Shown here in pieces: positions 36,055 through 44,284 of a stretch of 64,000 nucleotides of DNA. Below the pieces are notes generated by a model, which did no database searches, was not told the origin of the DNA, and saw nothing but the letters and a program-made list of their open reading frames with translations. The stretch comes from Belliella kenyensis. GTDB taxonomy: Bacteria > Bacteroidota > Bacteroidia > Cytophagales > Cyclobacteriaceae. Each line of letters opens with the position of its first letter. Position 1 is the stretch's first letter. The position numbers were made by a program, and so were the translations under genes. Location: positions 1-64,000 of the forward strand of contig NZ_JAKZGR010000007.1 of assembly GCF_022549675.1 (NCBI RefSeq), in the 5' to 3' direction.

Positions 36055-36145
36055 GGCGGTACGACCAGCTCCTGCTGAATCCCCCAGGTCCGGAAGGGAG
36101 CAAGGGTAGGCGGTTGTAGCGGTGCGATACCGCCTCTTTTTTTTT
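36055..36145 (+). ncRNA. ffs: Signal recognition particle RNA, small bacterial type
   Basis: The conserved SRP domain IV core is present at 36081-36107, including CCCAGGTCCGGAAGGGAGCA with the GGAA tetraloop that binds Ffh. The outer helix closes between GGCGGTA (36055-36061) and TACCGCC (36128-36134), and a T-run from about 36136 terminates it. The RNA is about 90 nt, the 4.5S-like form. A reading frame on the opposite strand here (to 36174) is a shadow. Confidence 0.93.
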
Positions 36146-36189
36146 ATCTTCTCCCCAATAAGTCCGGTTTCCAATTTGTTTTACCTATT

Positions 36190-36522
36190 TCAAATATCCT
36201 TCTCTTTCTTGACGATCTTTACAGCAGTACCGCTAGCAGTCACCATCAGCATGCCGTCTCGGATTGTTTCATAATCTAGGTCAATCCCTACTATGGCATT
36301 GCCACCAAATGCATTTGCCTGCATCTGCATTTCAGTCATTGCTGTAGTCTTTGCTTCACGAAGTACTCTCTCATAAGCTCCAGATCTACCGCCAACTATA
36401 TCCGTGATACTGGCGAAAAAGTCTTTGAATAAATTAGCTCCTATGATGGTTTCGCCAGTAACTACACCAAGGTATTCTTTAATTTCATATCCTTCTAGGG
36501 ATGGGGTTGTTGATACTATCAT
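36190..36522 (-). CDS. YbjQ family (DUF74) protein
   Basis: A protein of 110 residues matching the YbjQ family in length and motifs: the N-terminal [21 protein letters not shown], the central glycine-rich [18 protein letters not shown], the conserved [20 protein letters not shown], and [11 protein letters not shown]. Members form pentameric rings of unknown function. It is monocistronic, between the SRP RNA (opposite strand) and the DUF819 operon. Confidence 0.93.
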   Translation of the reverse strand: MIVSTTPSLEGYEIKEYLGVVTGETIIGANLFKDFFASITDIVGGRSGAYERVLREAKTTAMTEMQMQANAFGGNAIVGIDLDYETIRDGMLMVTASGTAVKIVKKEKDI

Positions 36523-36752
36523 GATTTTTTATTTAATTGAAATTATATCTCTTTCACGCACAATTTAATCACCCTGTTTCTTTATTCGAATTCTTTCGGT
36601 CAAATTTCGGCAGAAATTCAAACAAGCCCCAAAAACTTGGTGCTTCTTCAAAAAAGAATCTACTTAATTTGTCAGCTCACATGGGTATTAAAAACCAGGC
36701 CTTTCTTAAGTAAATTATGAAGTTTGTTGATTCAAAATATTGCTAAAAATCA

Positions 36753-38012
36753 TCAACCTAACCCTTGATGAACAGCTTGCAACAAATAGCCGCAGAGCAA
36801 GGCACCATAGGTCCCTACAGCATAACCTAATACAGCCATCAAAACCCCTACTGGCGCAAGTGCTGGATTGAAAGCAGAAGCTACAATGGGTGCAGAGGCT
36901 GCTCCGCCAACATTCGCTTGTGAACCCACAGCAACAAAAAAGAAGGGTGCTTTGATAAGATAAGCTACAAGTAACATAATCAAAACATGAAATATCATCC
37001 AAATTATCCCTATCAAAAAGAAAAGTGGATTATCAAAAATTGCCTTGAGATCCATTTGCATTCCTATAGTCGCTACCAAAACGTATAACATCACCGAACC
37101 CAAACGCGATGCTCCTGCTCCTTCAAGTGCCCTAGCCTTGGTAAAGGACAAAATTAAGCCTCCTGTAGTAGCCAATACCACTATCCAGAAGAAGGTAGAA
37201 TCCAATGAATAATCACTTAATGCTGGATAGTGCTGCCCAATATAAGGAGCTACTATATCAGCTATAAAATGAGCCATTGCTGTGATTCCAAAACCTATTC
37301 CTAAGATTTTCATCGTATCTGCCATTGTTGGAATTTTCAAAATACCGGCTCTATATTTCTCTACTTTTTGTTGAAGTTCGATTATTGCCGAACTGTCCGC
37401 TTTGAATAGTCTATCTATTCTATCGGGCTTTGCTGCCCAATATAACAACACAGCCATCCAAACATTCGCCACCAAAACATCTACTGCAATCATTTGTGAA
37501 AACAAGGACGGGCTCGCTCCAAATACTTCAAGCATTGCTGTTTGATTTGCTCCACCTCCTATCCAGCTCCCTGCTATGGTTGATAAGCCCCTCCATATTT
37601 CGTCTGGCCCAACTCCTCCTAAGATATCTGGGTATATCACCGAAATGACAAATAGAGCCATCGGTCCACCAAGAACAATCCCCAGCGTTCCAGCCAAAAA
37701 CATGATCAATGCCTTGGGACCTAATTTTATGATTCCTTTAAAATCAATGCTCAAAGTCAATAACACCAAAGAAGTTGGCAGCAGGTACCTTGAGGCCATA
37801 AAATAAAGCTTTGAATATTCTCCCGAAATCAGTCCAAGGGAATTGAGTATCGCCGGAATAAAATAACATAACAATATCGAAGGAACTATCCTGTAAAACT
37901 TCACCCAAAATGCTTGCTTGCTCGAAGATGTGGAGAATACTAAAGCTAATATGGTCACTAAAATACCAAAAACTACTGCATCATTGGTCAAGAATGGTGT
38001 CTCTTCTGTCAT
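36753..38012 (-). CDS. DUF819 family integral membrane protein
   Basis: The protein has 419 residues from ATG 38012 (MTEETPFLTNDAVV). The frame runs open to 38126, but that stretch overlaps the upstream NUDIX gene and reads poorly. It has about 10-11 hydrophobic helices and DUF819 landmarks such as IAGSWIGGGANQTAML, a related second-half segment VGSQANVGGAASAPIVASAF, and GYAVGTYGALLCG. The inverted duplicate SWIGGGAN/SQANVGGAAS pattern suggests a transporter-like fold; substrate unknown. It is third in the lipoprotein-NUDIX-DUF819 operon, 50 bp after the NUDIX stop. Confidence 0.85.
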   Translation of the reverse strand: MTEETPFLTNDAVVFGILVTILALVFSTSSSKQAFWVKFYRIVPSILLCYFIPAILNSLGLISGEYSKLYFMASRYLLPTSLVLLTLSIDFKGIIKLGPKALIMFLAGTLGIVLGGPMALFVISVIYPDILGGVGPDEIWRGLSTIAGSWIGGGANQTAMLEVFGASPSLFSQMIAVDVLVANVWMAVLLYWAAKPDRIDRLFKADSSAIIELQQKVEKYRAGILKIPTMADTMKILGIGFGITAMAHFIADIVAPYIGQHYPALSDYSLDSTFFWIVVLATTGGLILSFTKARALEGAGASRLGSVMLYVLVATIGMQMDLKAIFDNPLFFLIGIIWMIFHVLIMLLVAYLIKAPFFFVAVGSQANVGGAASAPIVASAFNPALAPVGVLMAVLGYAVGTYGALLCGYLLQAVHQGLG

Positions 38013-38062
38013 TATAAATTGGGCTATTTGAAATACATAAATACACCAAATGCCCGAAAAAA

Positions 38063-38701
38063 TCAAACTTTTACTTTTTCCCAAAGAAACATAAACTCTC
38101 CAAGCATCATCGCAGTAGCTCCCCACACCATTTCACTATCAATATCAAAATAAGGTGCTTGAAGCTTGAAATTTCCTTTTACCACTACCTCACCTTCTTT
38201 CCTGATTTCCTTATCAATAAGGTGATTTACTTGACATGGTATAATCCTTTCTACTTCGTAAGGATCAGGTATAAAATTTGGTTTTTCGGTTGTAAATCCA
38301 ATATATGGTCTTACCAAAAAATTACTCGGAGGTATAAATAGGTCTGATAAGTTACCTATCAGCTCTACATTTGCAGCATTCACTCCAATCTCTTCCTCAG
38401 CCTCTCTAAGGGCAGTAAAACTCAAGTCTGAGTCAGTTTCGTCTTGCTTCCCTCCTGGTAGTGCCACCTGACCACCATGAGGACCATCATAACTAGGTCT
38501 TTTGATAAATGGAACAAAAGCCTGATTATCATCTGGATAAAACAGTATTAAAACAGCACCTTTTCTTACGTTATCAGGTACTAGACTTCCAAACCGAGAC
38601 TCATCCACAGGTTTAGGAGACATCATCAATTGCCCCATCTTTCCAGGAAGAGGATTTTTCATCATCTTTTGAACCCTTTCTATCACTAAATCAAATTCCA
38701 T
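38063..38701 (-). CDS. NUDIX hydrolase, coenzyme A pyrophosphatase type
   Basis: The enzyme likely hydrolyses CoA or a related diphosphate. The 212 residues contain a NUDIX box, LPGGKQDETDSDLSFTALRE followed by AEEEIGV, whose GGK-x-D spacing matches the NudL/NUDT7-8 CoA pyrophosphatase subfamily rather than MutT. The flanking sequence (VPFIKRPSYDGPHGGQVALP) also fits that subfamily. It overlaps the upstream lipoprotein gene by 11 bp, so the two are translationally linked. Substrate assignment is by subfamily pattern. Confidence 0.9.
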   Translation of the reverse strand: MEFDLVIERVQKMMKNPLPGKMGQLMMSPKPVDESRFGSLVPDNVRKGAVLILFYPDDNQAFVPFIKRPSYDGPHGGQVALPGGKQDETDSDLSFTALREAEEEIGVNAANVELIGNLSDLFIPPSNFLVRPYIGFTTEKPNFIPDPYEVERIIPCQVNHLIDKEIRKEGEVVVKGNFKLQAPYFDIDSEMVWGATAMMLGEFMFLWEKVKV

Positions 38702-39365
38702 TTGATTGTTTTTCTACTGAAAATCTTTTGGTTAAAAATCCCTCACGAGTATAACTGCTAGTGGTAAGACTTGTTTCATACTGATAAATCAATTGGCCTT
38801 CGGGATAGATAATCCAAGCTTTAGGTGATACACCTGTCTCACTCTCAAAGTGACCTACTACCAAGAGTGCTTCTGAATTCAACCAAACAGCATCTTCAAA
38901 TGCACCAGATGGCCCTATAAAAAGAAGCCTTTCCCGCATACCATCCGAGCGAAAATAGGTAACCTCAGAATCTGGATTAAAATATGGCTTGCCTTCCTCA
39001 GGAAATGTGATTTTATAGCTATATATATCTACAGTACCCTTACCTTCAGGATGATATTTCAAAAATGGAAAAAATGGATTACCCTGTGTGATAAAGTTTT
39101 CTTCTGGCCTTTCTATAGTTTCAATCGTATCAATCCTGGACAGCTTAAATTCACCCAAATTAAAATCAGGCATTTGAAGTTTCCAATGGGCTGTCCAATC
39201 TGTCAACTGTTGAAATCCACTCGTCAACAACTGCTCTTCCTCAGGTAAATTTCCACCGATTGATATAGAATCAGTGTAACTATCCTCCTTGCTTCCACCG
39301 CAAGACCATAGAATTACCTGAAAACATGCTAACAGTAAAATTTGAGTTATTTGAATTTGGCGCAT
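38691..39365 (-). CDS. Lipoprotein of unknown function
   Basis: A protein of 224 residues with a signal peptide ending in a lipobox (ILWSC, Cys22) and then an acidic serine-rich linker. The mature region is beta-rich and includes segments such as SRIDTIETIERPEENF, YSYKITFPEEGKPYFNPDSE and AWIIYPEGQLIYQYE. I do not recognise the family. It is first of three co-directional genes and overlaps the NUDIX gene by 11 bp. An inverted repeat resembling a terminator stands about 50 bp upstream of its start, and a LacI-type palindrome 170 bp upstream. Confidence 0.75.
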   Translation of the reverse strand: MRQIQITQILLLACFQVILWSCGGSKEDSYTDSISIGGNLPEEEQLLTSGFQQLTDWTAHWKLQMPDFNLGEFKLSRIDTIETIERPEENFITQGNPFFPFLKYHPEGKGTVDIYSYKITFPEEGKPYFNPDSEVTYFRSDGMRERLLFIGPSGAFEDAVWLNSEALLVVGHFESETGVSPKAWIIYPEGQLIYQYETSLTTSSYTREGFLTKRFSVEKQSNGI

Positions 39366-39415
39366 ATAAATATCAACAATAAGATTACGAAAAAAGTGTA
39401 AATTCCGCAGAAATC

Positions 39416-39448
39416 AAAAAAGGTTTGGACATTGCCCAAACCTTTTTT
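39416..39448. terminator. Terminator-like hairpin upstream of the lipoprotein operon
   Basis: AAAAAAGGTTTGG (39416-39428) and CCAAACCTTTTTT (39436-39448) form a perfect 13-bp stem with a 7-nt loop and T-runs on both strands. It lies 51 bp before the start codon of the minus-strand lipoprotein, so any transcript from further upstream must pass it. No coding gene needs it as a terminator. Confidence 0.75.
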
Positions 39449-39534
39449 ATCTCTCAAACCTATTAAACCTATTGTAGATATTCAGTATGTGAATAACATG
39501 GCTGAAAGGTAGAAAATGTTTTTTTATTGTACAA

Positions 39535-39546
39535 GCAATCGATTGC
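39535..39546. promoter_or_regulatory. Isolated LacI-family operator palindrome
   Basis: GCAATCGATTGC is identical over all 12 bp to operator site 1 of the kdu locus 30 kb away. It lies 170 bp upstream of the minus-strand lipoprotein gene and 650 bp upstream of aceK. Identity to a presumed operator suggests the same or a related LacI protein acts here, but a chance match cannot be excluded. Confidence 0.45.
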
Positions 39547-40199
39547 GAAAATTTTATTTTGCGTGTAAAAATAGTTTAATTCGTCAAAAAATCTGTCAAA
39601 TGGACAAAATCAATCCAAGAAAATATGGTCTAAAACTACTTGTGATTTTTTCAATAAAAAATTCAAATCATCATCACGCCCTTCATCAATCATAACTTCC
39701 TTTGGTAAAAGAGAAGTAGAGCACAAGTAAAATTTATCCTGAAAGAAAATATGCTTATTATTAGGATAAAATTTTCTATTATATCAAATTTGATTGAACG
39801 CTCTTTTGCCAATAATATCAATGCATTGCCAAAATCGGTTGAATTTGGTCTATATCCATGAATCATTTGGCAGCATCAAATCAAAACAAAGTAAATTCGA
39901 TATTTTCAATAATTTACTGAATAAGTTGCATATACAAATAAGATCAAATTACAAAGTATGTATTTCTGGTTTCATACAAGAAGAAGTAATTCCTTCAAAT
40001 AATAGATTACTTCAGAAATAGTATCAACTAGTAACTTGTCCGTCTAGGTGGGTCCAGTATCAATTAATATCTGGACCTTGAAAACTCCATATATGACTTG
40101 GTCACTTGTATCTATGCGGATATACATGTCATAAAATTACCTAGTTGATCAACTTGGAGTATTATTTATATTATTGCATTTTTACGAGACTTAAAGCTT

Positions 40200-41939
40200 A
40201 TGAATACTAATCAAGAAGTAAACTTTTCTACTGAAACTGTTAACAACATAACGGAAGGATTTGATCATTACATCAATGAGTTTAAAAAACTCACAATCCT
40301 AGCCCCAGAATATTTCAAAACAAGAAACTGGAGGGAAATGCAAGCCAATCATCGAAAAAGGCTGAGATTATACAAAGACTTAGTAAAATCTTGCTGCGAT
40401 TCAATAGATGTGCTAAAGGCAAATAAAGGAGAGAATAGAGCTTTTTGGGTAGAGGTGAAAAATCAATACACACAAGCCATAAAAAATCGACAAGACAGAG
40501 AACTTGCTGAAACATTCTACAATTCGGTCATACGGAAATCCATACATCAATTGGCCGTAGATGAGGAATTAATGTATGTACATGAAGGATATGATGCTTG
40601 CGATCTACATCCAAATGAAAACCTTTACTATAGCTATCCTTCGACATGGGGATTACAAAAGATTATAAGACAAATAGTTCAAGACTTTGATTTTGGAGTT
40701 CCCTATTACAATAAAGAAGAAGATATTCAGCTACTTGTCAGGGCGGTAAGGGAAGTCATCTTGAGTCGGTATGAGACCACCAAAGATACCGTGACTCAAG
40801 TTTTAAAAAGTGTTTTCTATAGAAACAAAGCTGCTTACCTCATTGGGCGTACCAGAGTTGGAGAAAAATGGATGCCATTTATTATTCCTTTTCTGCATAG
40901 TGAAAATGGAATATATGTAGATACCCTAATTTTTGACCCTAAAATCATGGCTCATATGTTTAGCTTTAGTAGGTCTTACTTTATGGTTGAGGTGGATATA
41001 CCTTCTCAAATGGTTTCATTTTTGAATGCAGTCATCAGTCACAAGCAGATACATGAACTATATAATGCCATTGGATTCAATAAGCATGGGAAAACAGAAT
41101 TTTATCGGGATTTTTTGCTTCATATGGAAGAAAGTAGCGACCAATTTGAAATAGCAGAAGGTATCAAAGGTATGGTGATGACTGTATTCACCCTACCAAG
41201 CTACAATATTGTATTCAAACTGATAAAGGATCATTTTGAGCCACCCAAAGATATGACAAGACAAGAAGTAAAGGAAAAATACAAACTTGTCTCCTTGCAC
41301 GATAGAGTTGGCAGAATGGCAGATACACATGAGTTTGAGTATTTTTCACTTCCTTTGAATCGAATAAGCCCAGAGCTTATTCAAGAATTGAAAAACACAG
41401 TCAATTCCTTGTTGATTTTCAAAGAAGAAAAGCTTATCATCAAGCACTTGTACACTGAGCGTAAAATGACTCCACTCAATATATTTTTAGAATCTTGCGA
41501 TCATGAAGATGCTAAATTTGCCGTGGAAGATTACGGGAATAGCATCCTGCAACTAGCGCAAGCCAATATTTTCCCAGGCGATATGATGACAAAAAACTTT
41601 GGTGTAACGCGTCAAAAAAGGGTGATCTTTTATGATTATGATGAAATAGAGTTTCTCACTGATATGAACTTTCGCTGGAAGCCAAAACCAGAAAACTATG
41701 AGCAAATTTACGCTTCATCACCATGGTACGATATCGCTAGAAATGACATTTTCCCAGTAGATTTCAAAAGATTCATGATCGGAAGAAAAGACGTAAAAGA
41801 TCATTTCTTACAATATCATAAGGACTTGTTTGATCCCAATCATTGGAAAAACATTCAACATAGAATCACTAAGGGTGAATTATTGCATGCATTCCCATAT
41901 CCAAAAGAGATCAGGTTTCGGCCTTCACTCACTGCTTAG
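40200..41939 (+). CDS. aceK: Isocitrate dehydrogenase kinase/phosphatase
   Basis: AceK phosphorylates and dephosphorylates isocitrate dehydrogenase, switching carbon between the TCA cycle and the glyoxylate bypass. The 579 residues match the family length. The regulatory domain is N-terminal, and the kinase-like domain has FPGDMMTKNFGVTRQKRVIF followed by YDYDEIEFLTDMNFR, the catalytic and metal-binding core of AceK. The C-terminal end (LLHAFPYPKEIRF) is also typical. Isocitrate lyase and malate synthase are not in the window, unlike the aceBAK operon of enterobacteria. The gene is monocistronic, preceded by an 834-bp gap. Confidence 0.95.
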   Translation: MNTNQEVNFSTETVNNITEGFDHYINEFKKLTILAPEYFKTRNWREMQANHRKRLRLYKDLVKSCCDSIDVLKANKGENRAFWVEVKNQYTQAIKNRQDRELAETFYNSVIRKSIHQLAVDEELMYVHEGYDACDLHPNENLYYSYPSTWGLQKIIRQIVQDFDFGVPYYNKEEDIQLLVRAVREVILSRYETTKDTVTQVLKSVFYRNKAAYLIGRTRVGEKWMPFIIPFLHSENGIYVDTLIFDPKIMAHMFSFSRSYFMVEVDIPSQMVSFLNAVISHKQIHELYNAIGFNKHGKTEFYRDFLLHMEESSDQFEIAEGIKGMVMTVFTLPSYNIVFKLIKDHFEPPKDMTRQEVKEKYKLVSLHDRVGRMADTHEFEYFSLPLNRISPELIQELKNTVNSLLIFKEEKLIIKHLYTERKMTPLNIFLESCDHEDAKFAVEDYGNSILQLAQANIFPGDMMTKNFGVTRQKRVIFYDYDEIEFLTDMNFRWKPKPENYEQIYASSPWYDIARNDIFPVDFKRFMIGRKDVKDHFLQYHKDLFDPNHWKNIQHRITKGELLHAFPYPKEIRFRPSLTA

Positions 41940-41998
41940 TCTGGATTATTCCTACTTGAACCCTATTTATAGAAATTTGAAATCTTCATAACCATACT

Positions 41999-44284
41999 TT
42001 AGAATGGATACCCAATCGCAAAATTAAATATCAAATTTTCTCTTCTCCAGTCTCCACTTCTGATATCGAAGGTATTTCCCCATCTTTCATTTTCGGGCAA
42101 ATAAGGTACTCTAAGTGGAGTAGCTAAATCAAATCTAATCACAAAAAACTCAATATCTATTCTCATACCAAAACCTGCTCCCACAGCAAGTTCAGACCAC
42201 CAATCCGAAGTAAACTTCCCACCTGGCAGTGCCTCATTATCATTCATCAACCAAACATTCCCTGCATCCATAAATAGTGCCCCCTTGACCACAGACACGA
42301 TAGGAAACCTGTATTCGATATTTCCTTCAAACCTTATATCTCCAGCTTGATCAAAAAATGCTCCAATACCAGTGTTCTCTGGCCTGTATGTCCCAGGTCC
42401 CAAGGATCTAATTCGAAACGCCCTGACACTGTTTGGACCACCTGCAAAAAATTGTTTTACGAATGGAAGAGATTCCGAATTCCCATAAGGTAATCCTACG
42501 CCTCCAAACAATCTCGTAGCAATGGTATGTTCTTCATTCATTCTAAAGTAATATCTAAGATCAACATCGCCTCTAGAATACTGCGCATAATTCAATCCTA
42601 AAAATTTACCCTCTTCCCATCCTGCTATTGAATTGGCTAGACCAAGGGCATTGCCTGCAAAATCCAAAGTAGTCCCAATAAAGACTCCATGAGTTCTGAA
42701 CCTACCGGAAAGTTTATCATAGTTGAAGGTATAGTTGATACCTGCAATGAATTGCTGCTCAAAACTTCTTCTCAAAAATGGATTGCTATCAAGAATCTCT
42801 TCAAATTCTGGAGATGTTCGAGTAAGGTTCACTACATTCAAACTGATTGGATTTATCTCATGAAACACAAATCGGTTGGCATTCCAGAAATAACCATAAT
42901 TTGCAGAGAAGGTATTTAACCTATATAGACCTCCTCTACTTTGATACTCAGTCCCTAAGCTCATCTTTGTCTTTGGTACCGAATAGCTAAACTTCTCCTT
43001 GATCGGCACAAAGAAAATAACCCTTGGATAAACCAAATCCGCTTTGAGTCCTAACTCAATGGAATTAAGACCTGACAAGTCTCCTCCTGCAATTTGTGTT
43101 TCAAATCCAAATTTACCTGTAAGACTCAGCGTCTCACCCCCTTTGAATAAGTTTCTATTTCTATACACGAGATTCAGGGCAGGACCCGCAAAATTATTGG
43201 ATTTCGACACCCCCTGAAGCTCTGCTCTAATAGACCTCTTGGTAAGTGGTGAAAGGTATATGTTAGCTTCAAGGTTACCATGTGTCACACTGTCTTCTAA
43301 CTCTTCATACCTTAAATTTACAAATCGGTAAGTACCTATGGAGCTCAGCCTATTACTCGTTAGTCTAGATCTTAGTGGGCTATATCTATCCTCTTTTTCC
43401 AAAAGGATATATTGTTCTAGGAGGTTCGGTTTGAACACCAAATTCCCTTGAATAAAATCCTTACCATCTACTACTACAGTATCCAGCTTATTTTCATCCT
43501 CTGTCACAGAGTAATTAGGAAAAATCTTTATTTTTTGGACTTTATAGGGAATAATGCCATTCTCTGGTGCATTTTTCCTAAACCTCAAAAATAAGTCAAA
43601 CTCACGCTTGTCTGTGACGTTGGTGTCTGCTTCAAATATCAAGTAATTAGGATTAAAATTATAGTACCCCTTGTTTTTCAATGATTCATCCAGTCTTTCT
43701 CTTTCCTCATTTAGCTTGGACAGGTTGAATCTAGTTCCAGGAAGAAGCTCACTTTCTTCCATAAGTTTTATGATCTCTTTGTCCACTTCCAAAGAATCTC
43801 TATCAATCTTCAATTCTCTAAGTACATAAGGCTCACTTAAGGTGGCTTGATAACTTACAGAGGTAAATTTTCCATTCCTTTTTACCTCAGAGGAAGTCTC
43901 AGCAAAGAAAAACCCGTTATTTTCTAATCTATTGAGCATCAATTCCTCGGTGGTCTGGGGATTCACACGACTGAAGTATACTGGCTCTTCTCCAAATCTC
44001 TTTTTCAAAAATCTATTGATAAATCCAGGCTTTTCCTTACTCCCCTTATAATGTGCCCATAGGCCAAAGTACATCCCCAGAAACTTACTATTGGGACTTG
44101 GGCGAAACAATCCCTCTAGTTCCCTTTGGATTCCTTTGAGATCATCTATTTTCTCCTCTGTCTCAATTTCCAATTCAGAGCCAGTGTACAAACTCTCGTC
44201 TTCTGGAATGTATTTTTTCACACTACATGAATATAGCATCAATACACTTAAAATTAAGCCTACTAAAAATTGATTAATCCTCAT
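41999..44284 (-). CDS. tamL: Translocation and assembly module lipoprotein TamL (Omp85 family)
   Basis: An outer-membrane Omp85 barrel with N-terminal POTRA domains, the Bacteroidota counterpart of TamA. The 761 residues begin with a signal peptide and lipobox (LMLYSC, Cys20), which distinguishes TamL from TamA. POTRA-like repeats cover about 30-350, and the barrel runs to the C-terminal aromatic strand ending IGYPF. The FFAGGPNSVRAFRIRSLGPG segment corresponds to the conserved (V/I)RGY-type loop inserted in the barrel. Its start overlaps the end of tamB by 11 bp, so the pair is one transcription and translation unit. It likely helps insert or export outer-membrane and surface proteins. Confidence 0.93.
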   Translation of the reverse strand: MRINQFLVGLILSVLMLYSCSVKKYIPEDESLYTGSELEIETEEKIDDLKGIQRELEGLFRPSPNSKFLGMYFGLWAHYKGSKEKPGFINRFLKKRFGEEPVYFSRVNPQTTEELMLNRLENNGFFFAETSSEVKRNGKFTSVSYQATLSEPYVLRELKIDRDSLEVDKEIIKLMEESELLPGTRFNLSKLNEERERLDESLKNKGYYNFNPNYLIFEADTNVTDKREFDLFLRFRKNAPENGIIPYKVQKIKIFPNYSVTEDENKLDTVVVDGKDFIQGNLVFKPNLLEQYILLEKEDRYSPLRSRLTSNRLSSIGTYRFVNLRYEELEDSVTHGNLEANIYLSPLTKRSIRAELQGVSKSNNFAGPALNLVYRNRNLFKGGETLSLTGKFGFETQIAGGDLSGLNSIELGLKADLVYPRVIFFVPIKEKFSYSVPKTKMSLGTEYQSRGGLYRLNTFSANYGYFWNANRFVFHEINPISLNVVNLTRTSPEFEEILDSNPFLRRSFEQQFIAGINYTFNYDKLSGRFRTHGVFIGTTLDFAGNALGLANSIAGWEEGKFLGLNYAQYSRGDVDLRYYFRMNEEHTIATRLFGGVGLPYGNSESLPFVKQFFAGGPNSVRAFRIRSLGPGTYRPENTGIGAFFDQAGDIRFEGNIEYRFPIVSVVKGALFMDAGNVWLMNDNEALPGGKFTSDWWSELAVGAGFGMRIDIEFFVIRFDLATPLRVPYLPENERWGNTFDIRSGDWRRENLIFNFAIGYPF

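Larger units (their letters stand above)
39366..40199. other. 834-bp gap upstream of aceK with isolated regulatory signals
   Basis: The gap contains a terminator-like hairpin (39416-39448), a LacI-type palindrome (39535-39546), and a region of inverted repeats at 40023-40149. A 75-codon frame from a TTG at 39794 to 40021 has no recognisable similarity and unusual composition; I do not call it. No other gene is convincing. The gap could contain degraded coding DNA. Confidence 0.55.

Noticed and set aside
35992-36174. Minus-strand 60-residue frame
   Set aside because: It lies antisense to the SRP RNA, whose conserved core, helix ends, promoter and terminator are all visible on the plus strand.
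39794-40021. Plus-strand 75-residue frame upstream of aceK
   Set aside because: It starts at TTG, has no recognisable domain, signal or initiation context, and lies in an AT-rich gap. A decayed gene is possible but not supported.
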